Shown here in pieces: positions 55,901-64,000 of a DNA stretch of 64,000 bases (position 1 is the first letter of the stretch; each line of letters opens with the position of its first letter). The stretch is from the NCBI RefSeq assembly GCF_001632365.1, contig NW_024468522.1, positions 306,159 to 370,158 on the forward strand, written 5' to 3'. The translations under genes were made by a program, and so were the position numbers. Below the pieces are notes generated by a model. The model ran no database searches. It was given only the letters and a program-made list of their open reading frames with translations, and was not told the origin of the DNA. The stretch is from Laetiporus sulphureus 93-53. Its lineage: Eukaryota; Basidiomycota; Agaricomycetes; Polyporales; Laetiporaceae.

Positions 55901-58546
55901 CCCAAGAACCCTGCGTACCGGGCTCCAGCACTCGTATAACGTTCGTAACGTTGAACATGACATGAAGAATGGCAGTGCCCTGGAAGAAAGAAGCAGCTCC
56001 TATGGTAGTTCCTGGTATTCGAGTAGTTATCTGAATATCGCCTTGACCGCTACGAATTGCAATCTATTGTTACTGTTAGGCCTACCAATCTACGAACAAG
56101 ATCTTCCACTGACTCTTGAGAGACCTGGGGAGGGATTTGCATCCGTGCTGACGATCACTGAATCATTCTCCGAGTGAAACGGATTCGCCGGCCGTTCGTA
56201 GGTCGACCCGTTGACCTTGACCGCCTGCCGCACCGGAATTGACCACATGCCACGGCCGCCACCAATGGCATGCATTTTGCGCTTGATCCGTGTCGGAAGA
56301 TCTCTCTACGGAAAAAGTGCGCCGAAGATGTCTAACGGTTCAGAATGATATGAAAATCGGCACTCATACCTGCCAGAGCGTAAATCCTCCTAATGAACCG
56401 GACCCTGTAGCGGCAACAAGCTCCGGAACATAGCGGTCCTGCCATCGGGTTAAGCAGGAAGCAAAGTGAAGGGCTTAATGATCGACTCACGCCGTTCTTC
56501 GCCACTGAGAAAGTCATGTCGGATATCGGGCCGTACCCAGGGATTGAGTCGCACAAGGAGAGGTGAATTACTGTTCGCTTCTTCAACGGAGCGGCGTTGC
56601 CATTCGTGAGGTTGCCGTTAACGCGTGGCTCTTCAATCGCATTGGATGTGCCGTAGAGGTCTGTTGCCGAGAGTTTCAGCCCAGAACGTCGTCGCGACCG
56701 GTACTGGTACTCACCATCATCATCATCCAGATCCATTGTGTCCTGTGGAGCGACTACTGTGGCCGGCACGGACGACATCTCCGCATCCTCCTCTGCCACT
56801 TCCTCCTCTAGCCGTGCAGTCTTTAGCAGCACAGAAGGACCGACTATGCTCCCTATAAAGAGATGGTCATCCTGCGTTCTTCTGACAACCGAGGGTATCG
56901 TGGTGCGTGCCACAGCAGGAGCCATGGATAGCCGAGATACCGTCTTCCCGTCCACAATAATCTCGATCGGATAGACAGTCCCGTCCTTCAAGATCACGTA
57001 CAGCGTCTTGTCGTCTACAAATGCAAAGCGCGAGCCTTCGAGCAGCAACTCGCGCTCTTGCTCCTGCTGAGAGAGCGACGGCATGGGCATATCGCTGATC
57101 CGCTCTGGCCAGCCGTTTACGGGGAGAATGACTCGCCGCGACGACTGATCGACGTAGAGTACGCTGTTGCTTGCCAAGATCACCACGCCGCCGAGAGCCG
57201 TTGAACATGGTGCAATCATGGAACAATCGTACGGAAGTCCTTCAACCGCGGTAATCATGGGGTAGTGACGCGTCACTAGGTCGAGAGTGAATATGAGCAG
57301 GCCAACGGTATCCTTGTATTCTTTCAGTCGCCTGCATAGAATCATGAGTATAGAAAGATTTGAATGGAGGTCAGTGCGCACCCGGTCCATGTCTGAGGGT
57401 GTTGGTACAAGACGGCAATCGTTGGATTGTTGAAGCCAGGCAGGAATACGAAGTCGATCACGTTTCGAATGCGCTCGTCAACTTCCGCAGATAGATCTAA
57501 GATAAAACTCGGCGAATAAGGCACATCCCTGAGACATAAATTAATGTCGTATACTCTTGCATTAGCGAGCACACTACCTTGCTTGACTCGTTTCCTGTTC
57601 CATGATATCGAGCTCAGCTTGCGACTGATAGAAAGGCAGGATAGCAATAGAGTCTTTTGGAAGTAACAAACCCGCACAACGAGACAGCGGGTCTGCTCGC
57701 AAGATCGAGCGAGATAGAGGAGCATCTATGGCAAGCTGATATTTCACTCAGCAATGCTACTGAGAAATATCCCGGACTACACTTACAAGCTGAGGCGCAC
57801 GTTCATATGTGTGTATCGAGACTGTTATGAGGTCATGCACCGCTTCTGACCATTCTAGAAGAGCAATCTACTACGTATTAGAATGCGTCACGAAGAGTAG
57901 CGAAGTGCACCTACTTTTGCATCCTTGAAGGAGACCAAAAGCCTGTCAAGGCTGTCTTCAATAGAAGTGATGATCCGGACGCCCTCGATGCCTGTGACTA
58001 TTCCATGCAGGCGGTGTTCGCGCACCAAGTAAAACCGGTTCACAGTGAGCGGATGAGCCGCGCCATTTTGAGCGGTCGACTAGGATGACACAAAGGATGA
58101 TCAGTATCACGTCTGGAAGCTCTCGCACACATCTCACGATGGGCAGGGAGATTGAGATAGGAAATCCGGCATCTCATTGTCTTGTCTGTGATTATGCGAC
58201 GACAGCCAGCAGTATTCGAATTCACCTTGACCGAGCCCATGTTCACGAAGCCCTCCCCCGACACGTCCATCTCGACCTCCCCCTCCACCGCCTCCGTGCC
58301 CTTCCGCACGCTCGCCCGCCGGTCGCGCTCATCTTCCTTCTGCGACGAGAACGGTGCCGGCTCCTCCCTGACCTCGAAGATGCGCAGGAGGTTCGACCGC
58401 GCGACGACGACGTTGAAGAGGACCCGGCTCGACCCAGCACTTGATCCAGGGAGCTTGCTGTCAGGCAGCGTGGATGGAGTCAGCTTCAAGCAGGCAGCAA
58501 ACTCCACGCCGCTCGGTGGCAAGATCTCTTGCCGCAAAGCCTGCAT
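52975..58546 (-). CDS. CFT1: Cleavage and polyadenylation specificity factor subunit 1 (CPSF160/Cft1)
   Basis: Scaffold of the mRNA 3'-end processing complex that positions WDR33/Pfs2 and CPSF30/Yth1 on the poly(A) signal (family knowledge). ATG 58546 opens MQALRQEILPPSGVEFAACL, the typical start, followed by SRVLFNVVVARSNLLRIFEV. Many short introns divide the three beta-propeller domains. Recognisable stretches are NPTIAVLYQHPQTWTG, LILASNSVLYVDQSSR (A-type propeller), DDHLFIGSIVGPSVLLK, TFSVAKNG, and then HTEEMERSVLAEVKRITRQL, FFTGDHPCWILSTDKGGVRVF. The CPSF_A C-terminal part has ALCGMDNYLVSSMGQKI, VGVAFLDVGVYVTSLRAVKN, LVLGDAVKSIWFVAFQ, LLVGDEEGVVRIFEYDPH and, at the end, RTTVLKDWLRLYGAW. 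TGA at 52975-52977. About 1,400-1,450 residues, a normal length. Exact splice sites of the smallest exons were not all resolved. Confidence 0.92.
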
Positions 58547-59297
58547 CCTGTGATCTCAAAGTCCGTCCGTTCTTGCGAAGAAATTCCCGGCGAGATATGC
58601 ACGGCGCGAAGCGGTACCAATCCACCACCTCGAAACTACTTCAACGCCGGATACCGTCTTTGCAAGGGCAGTGTCCTCAGGAAACCGTCGGTGAAACTCA
58701 AAAGAGCGTGTTTCGTCACGGTGCAACGCATATTGCTGCCCCGTGTCACAGCCGTGACGAGGAAGTGTCACGTTTTGTGGCCCATCAAAAAAACTGCCAG
58801 CTGTCTTACGCTGCCAGATGCTGTCTGTCGCATATATCCACAAAAAAAGCGCGAAGCGTAATGGTGAGCCCGCTATAGCCGAGGATCAGCCAAGTCCTCT
58901 ACGATGAGCGAACGCGGCTTGCTTGTATTCTTTTCTCAGTGAGAGTATTGCGGAAGGTGAGGACAGATAACGTCGTTGCACAAGACAAATTGCCACGCTC
59001 ACAATGTACATTCCAGACGAAATAGATAACAGACAGAAAGGGAACAAGCGCTGCCAGACTAGTCGAACAAGTACAAATATACGGGACAGGAGAAACTTCA
59101 CCCCTCTGCCTCTCTCGTCCATGTCAGACCGTCACCCGCCACACTTTTCGCATTGTTCAATGCTTTTCATCAAGCCTCTACCCGCAGCACCTTGGGGTTC
59201 GCATCCTCTCTACAACCATAAGTACCGCTATTTGCGCATGCGCGATTTGAGCTAGCGCACTCAATGTCGCAGAACGAGCGGATGACGCGTCATCACG
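58547..59297. other. Intergenic region
   Basis: About 750 bp between the CFT1 start and the end of the next minus-strand gene. Expected content is the CFT1 promoter and a 3' UTR. No convincing gene in either direction. Confidence 0.4.
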
Positions 59298-60676
59298 TCA
59301 GAGACAGTCAAACATGATCTCGCCGATCTCGTCCTCAAAGGATCTGTACGACTTGGAGCCGGGCTCAATACTAGGGAGAGCCTTGAGTGCGCCATCCGAA
59401 AGAATTGGCGACAAGCTACGAGGACTGGGGATGGAGGGTGCCGACGAGGAGAGCAACGAGGAAATGGATGAGGCCGGAGAGGAGCTCTGGTCGCGCGGAG
59501 AGTCGACGGAATGAGCAGGTGCGGCGACCGGGGCGTTGTCCCACCCCGAAGCAGACGAGCAGGAGGACCAAATCGACGAACCGAACGTCGTGACGCCAAG
59601 CCACTTCGACTGCATGACACTGACGTTGGGCTTGACGGGTTGTTCTCTGCGCGGAGGCTGGGGGATGTCGGACCATCCACTAGTCCATGCATTGTTCGAA
59701 ACCGGTAGCCGGCGCTCGCTCGCGTTGCTCTTGTTGAACGTCGGCCACGACCCCTGGGGTACGCCGACCTTGGCGCTATCGACCCAGATAGGGTTGAGGA
59801 TTGTATCGAGATGGAAGTCGGTAGACTGCGCATTTGTCGTAAGTCACAGTCACCAATATAAAAGTTCATTGTACTCACCATCTTCTGGTCACTCGGAAGG
59901 GCTTCGAGTTCGTGATGGCCGCCGGCCATTACATCATACTTACCGACGATGTCTTCTGCGCCTAGATCAGAGAGAAGGTCCTTCGGCAAAAAGACAGGTG
60001 CCATTTCGTCATCGTCATCTTCAGAGATGACTGTTGCCTTGGCCTTGGAGGTATCCTGCCATTCAAGATGGATGAGTACGTGTCTATGATCTAGACCTCT
60101 CGCAACACTCACCTCGACGTTTGGCTTAGTGTCTTCATACAAACTATAGTCGACCATTCCCTTTCGCTCTTCGTAGTGGTCCCAGAACAGACGCTGCCAA
60201 GTAATGGCATGAATCTGCTCGAATTCTTCAAATGATATCTCCTTTCCGATCTGGAACATACCGTGAGAACGGGCGCGACAGGATGAGATAACCGCTCGTG
60301 CATACCTTTTGCTGACTCGCATCTTCACCTTCATCCGAGCGGAGCGACATGTCTATGGTTTCGGGATGCACGATGCATGGCTCATCGACTTCGTAAAAAT
60401 TGTCGTCCATGTCAAGGAACGATTCCTCAGCGGACTGTTCATTGGAGGTGAGCGTGCAGTCAATAATAAAGCCGTCCAATGGTGACTCACAGCATCTTCG
60501 TGCTTCTTTGTTATTGACTGCATCGCTCCAAGGCTCGAAATCTCCCAGTTACCATCCAGGATTGCGGCGAAGTTGGCACGCTGGTAGCTTGGCTTGGGTT
60601 GCTGGGCCATGGGAGGCGACGCGTCGTCCATCGTCACGAGGGAGTGAGCAAACGCGAGGAGCTTTCCGAATTGCAT
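59298..60676 (-). CDS. Unknown protein, acidic middle and Ser-rich C terminus
   Basis: ATG 60676 (MQFGKLLAFAHSLVTMDD). Five exons joined by short introns: KPSYQRANFAAILDGNWEI, then ESFLDMDDNFYEVDEPC, KEISFEEFEQIHAITWQRL, WDHYEERKGMVDYSLYED, and an acidic stretch with ISEDDDDEMAPVFLP and GKYDVMAGGHHELEALP. Next come FHLDTILNPIWVDSAKVGV, PQGSWPTFNKSNASERR and WSDIPQPPRREQPVKPN. A Ser-rich tail has PARSS-like repeats and ends SYRSFEDEIGEIMFDCL. About 420 residues. I do not recognise a domain. The consistency of the frame across four clean GTGAGT/GTATGC introns makes it a real gene. No membrane segments. The acidic, Trp-containing segments would suit a nuclear or regulatory protein, but this is a guess. 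Confidence 0.65.
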
Positions 60677-62187
60677 GTTGATATCTTGGGTAGTAGAAAT
60701 GAGAAAGATCTACTGTACGACGTGAAGAAGCGTGGCTCACAAAGGCGCGATGCGGCGATAGCTATCAGTTGAGAAAGACACGTAGTATAGCAGAAGGCAG
60801 ATACTGATAGAGGTTATTCTCGCTCGAACTGGGTGGGGACGGGCGCGATGTGGATGATCCCTGCGCTGATGGGGGCGGGAGGGAAGGTGGGAGGTCAAGT
60901 TGAACCGTGGGCGCGCCTTGAAATACGCTCACGTGGATCGTGGCTGCAACGCGAGTGTGGCAAGGTTTTCCTTTTCGGATGATAGTCTTCTGATAATTCC
61001 TGATACGCGCCGATAAGACCCTTCTGTCTCAAGATAACGGCCCACTCGCAGTCTCGATGAGATAAAAGGGGGGCCAGCCGACAGGCTAAACTTGCGGTTA
61101 TATGTGCGTAGGCCAAGTACTGTTACGTGCGCATATACTTGCGAAAACCTAGATGCTAGGAATTGTGGCAGTCTCGCAATATGTTGCTGAAGGTCCGTGC
61201 TCGGGTTCACTTGGCCACGCTAAGCGACAACGGCCTCAAGGCTCATACAGATCTTCCATGGAGAATCATATCGTGTGAGCAAGGTCACTGGACGACCGCC
61301 TGATCGAAGTATATCTTGCATCGTGTTTGCCCGGCTGGGCTCTGCGCGGTGCTAGTACTCAAGCTATGAAAGGCAATCCCGCATGATCCGGACGACTGCG
61401 CTACAAACTTGCAAAGTATCTTCGAAGGCTGCACCTCCATTTTGATAAGCGCGACACCTGAGGCCTCTAAAGCTCCTGGGCCTCAGGCCTTGAGATCTAG
61501 CGAATTCGTTGCCACTGCGACTTGGGCGACTGGAATAGCATCGATGGGAATACCTGTCTGACCAGCATCGCAACTTGAGGGCTGCCTGGCGCGACGGCTT
61601 CACGACTTCTGTACTTCGTCAATTCAACTCTGGGACTCTCCTCTCAATCTCTGTCTTCCGCAGCAGGCGTGTCCTCAGACGTCTCATGGATTACTGCAGC
61701 CCATCGCTGCTAGTTTCTTTTTCGTACGAAGCACTTTCTGCCGTCGTCCCTCAGTGCGTATGTGCCGCAGCCGTCGAACACATTCGCCGCCTGTAGGTCG
61801 GTCCTTGCAATCGCAAACGTTGTATATCATGATACTGAACGTCGATACTAAATGTCGTGAAAAGGCGAGATTTGGGCCGCGCGTAATCACTTGATGACAT
61901 GTTGTCATCGATACTATTAGACGAATTGCAATGCGGGACACTTGCAATGCTCGTCTTCTGAGTTGAAATGTTAACGCTGAACACCCCCTCGCAGCCCGAT
62001 CGCGTCGAACTATGAGGAGATGACGTCAAGCGATTGCGAAGCAATATTAGCTGACCAAGACCAAGGCAGTGAGAACATTATTAATCACAGCAGTTGCGAG
62101 CCCTCATAATGCACCGAATCTTGGACGAAACATTCTTAAGAACAAGTTGCCGCCACCATCTCAGCATCTGTGCAATACAATCGCAAC
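60677..62187. other. Divergent intergenic region
   Basis: About 1.5 kb between the minus-strand unknown gene and the plus-strand GST. Both promoters should be here. Short open frames lack features. No repeat or RNA gene recognised. Confidence 0.4.
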
Positions 62188-63154
62188 ATGTCGCAGCCGT
62201 TGACCCTCTACACAGCAAAGGTTTGTACGAACCGCTCGTCTATCACATAGCAGTGCGTAACGTTTGCCTGACCTACTATGAAACATAGATCTGTCCCTAT
62301 GCGCACAGGGTATGCACGCAGCGCATGGTGATCCGACCAGAGCTGGATTGACAGTGAATGATGTACGCAGGTCGAACTTGCACTGGAAGAAGCCAATGCG
62401 AAGTACAGCAAGTACCAGATCGATCTGCAGAACAAGCCTCAATGGTACGCTCCAAAGGTCAACCCTGCTAGCAAGGTGCGCATACAAGAAGGTCAACGCC
62501 AGACGACCGCCCCTGACAGAGTCTATCATTTGCCCATCAGGTCCCTGCGATCGCGTACGGCGGCCCCAACGTCGCGGCCGACCAGCCCTCGCCCGACTCC
62601 ACCAAACTCGCCGAGTCTCTCGTGCTCGTAGAGTTCATCGCAGACCTCTACCCGCACGCCCACCTCCTGCCTGAGGACCCCGTCCTCCGCGCCAGAGCGC
62701 GCTTCTTCATTGACGCGGTATCCACGAAGCTCGTCCCGGCCTGGAACGCCTTCCTACGTGGGAACGGCTCCGCGGACGACTACCTGAACGCTGTGGAAAA
62801 GATTCAGGCACTCCTCGCACCAGAAGGCTTCGCAGTGGGCCCCTACTCGATCGCGGACGTGGCGGTTGCGCCGTTCCTCGCACGGGCAGAGGTAGCGCTG
62901 AAGAACGACGTCGGAGCGTATCCAGAGGGCCAGGGGCCCTTCGTCCTGCAGAAGCTCGCAGAGCCGCGTTTCGCGCGCTTCGAGAAGTACTGGGCTGAGT
63001 TGCAGTCGCGGCCGAACTTTAAGGCAACGTTCGATGAGGTACGTGGGCACGGTTCCGTTGCTCGCTCTTGGTAACTCATGAAGAGCTTCTGTAGGAGTAC
63101 GTAACCGAAGCATACAAGAAGCGGTTTGGTAACCTGCGCTCGCAGAAGTTGTGA
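62188..63154 (+). CDS. Glutathione S-transferase, omega-like
   Basis: GST with an N-terminal thioredoxin-fold domain and an all-helical C-terminal domain. ATG 62188 gives MSQPLTLYTAK. Exon 2 is only about 20 nt and carries the active site ICPYAHR. Exon 3 begins VELALEEANAKYSKYQIDL and then WYAPKVNPASK; the next exon VPAIAYGG carries the cis-Pro motif, and KLAESLVLVEFIADLYP has the glutathione-binding E-S pair. The C-terminal domain includes LRARARFFIDAVSTKLVPA, EGFAVGPYSIADVAVAPFL (N-capping box S-x-x-D) and RPNFKATFDE. The last exon ends NLRSQKL, TGA 63152-63154. CPYA with Cys first resembles the CPFA site of omega-class enzymes, which act as thiol transferases or reductases (family knowledge). 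About 240 residues, normal. Four introns with GT-AG borders. Confidence 0.88.
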
Positions 63155-63983
63155 GGGCCACGGGATGGATGGAATGAGAAGTTCTGCGATTGTATCCGAA
63201 CCAACCGAAATGCGCGTTTAATTATGATCAGTCTCCTCCGAGCCCTGCATCCACTTCCCAGCACCATCATGCGGGTGCGACAGCACTGGGAGACCAGCCG
63301 CATGCAACGCACCTCAATCCGACGAACACCGGCTTCTCGATGTCAGGTATTTACAATGCCGTTACCGTCGACGTGTTGGCACTGGGCAGACATGAATGCA
63401 CGCCGGTTCCGATGCGCAGTTAGTGATAGCATGGCACAGTGCTGTGCGTATTGTCATATTCCCCACAAAAGACCTCGATGTGCTCCGGCGAAGTATTGTC
63501 GTGAAGGTGCTCGCTTCGCGGAGCGGGGCCGGACAAAGGGCATGCGAACATGATCGCCCGAGGTTTACGGCCTGTATGCACCACTGCGGCTGTGTTCATA
63601 CCGCAAGAAGAGGACTTGATTCGACCACATGCTCGTATTTCGGCGATCATGGGAGAGTAGTGCGGTCGCGAGTTGTGAGCTTGAAATACGAAGTCAAGAC
63701 CCTGCCATTCGCGTCTGTGGCGGAAGGTAGAGAGCCGAGTAATAGTGAAGCGCCCATAAGCGTGTCCAGAGTGTTGTTCCAAATGCGGCAGTCCCTTTTG
63801 TCCCTCTACGCACGTCGAAGACAATGGCGGGAAAACAACAAAAGGCGGCCCATGTTGGGAGGGCATATACAAGTCTCTGCGGGTCAGGATTCACCACCTT
63901 CTCTTTGCTCGCTGCATCCCTCCGCGTCGCTGGACGTCGGCATTTGACTCTTTCGCGCTTTTCTAGATATTTACGACGTTTAC
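63155..63983. other. Intergenic region
   Basis: About 830 bp after the GST. An open frame of about 180 codons on the plus strand (63396-63947) has no recognisable domain and overlaps an equally long one on the minus strand. I do not call either. Confidence 0.35.
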
Positions 63984-64000
63984 GATGGCCTCTCGTGAGT
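63984..64000 (+). CDS. Possible first exon of a gene running off the window
   Basis: ATGGCCTCTC followed at once by the strong donor GTGAGT at the last bases, in a good start context (ACGATGG) after a pyrimidine-rich leader. Too short to identify; it may be coincidence. Confidence 0.2.

Noticed and set aside
63396..63947. 183-codon plus-strand frame after the GST
   Set aside because: An equally long minus-strand frame overlaps it; no family resemblance, no intron logic.

Overview
The window is nuclear DNA of a filamentous basidiomycete, most likely an Agaricomycete of the polypore or mushroom type (inference). Genes are split by many short introns of about 50-65 bp with GT-AG borders. The conserved genes are eukaryotic (exocyst, COPII, spliceosome, mRNA 3'-end formation). 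Several accessory genes belong to families typical of Agaricomycetes: F-box proteins with an N-terminal 'LPTEICDYIL' type F-box, a 7-TM orphan membrane family, an APH-like kinase and an RTA1-like protein. I found no tRNA, rRNA or CRISPR array.

Left part (1-30 kb), mostly ordinary housekeeping: EXO70 (650-3134, +); an orphan C-terminal piece of a fungal transcription factor (4036-4556, +); a 7-TM-like membrane protein (5681-6987, +); an APH-family kinase-like protein (7835-8587, -); SEC31 (9038-13872, +); a thymine/uracil DNA glycosylase of the TDG/Mug family with a GC-AG intron (14231-15858, +); an RTA1-like membrane protein (16667-18178, -); BRR2 (19404-26838, +); and a lineage-specific protein with a strong TATA box (28416-29228, +).

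Middle part (30.2-46.2 kb), the accessory region: six copies of an F-box gene, all on the minus strand, lie in tandem. At least two are broken, one by a stop codon and one by a 1-bp frameshift. The spacers carry the 3' end of an aldo/keto reductase pseudogene and C-terminal remnants of a second, more diverged F-box gene. The array therefore seems to have grown by segmental duplication of a composite unit. A retrotransposed LINE fragment (ORF1 zinc-knuckle protein, poly-T, 14-bp target-site duplication) sits in one spacer. An unrelated segment of about 375 bp interrupts the equivalent spacer of another unit.

Right part (46.2-64 kb): a RecQ-family helicase (47173-50450, +) with two identical 15-bp CACGTG-containing repeats upstream; a conserved protein of unknown function (50600-52383, -); CFT1/CPSF160 (52975-58546, -); an unknown acidic/serine-rich protein (59298-60676, -); and a glutathione S-transferase with an omega-like CPYA site (62188-63154, +). 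A new gene may begin at 63984.

Except where stated, exon joins were made by eye from splice consensus and family conservation. Gene ends are firmer than individual internal splice sites. Protein lengths for spliced genes are estimates.
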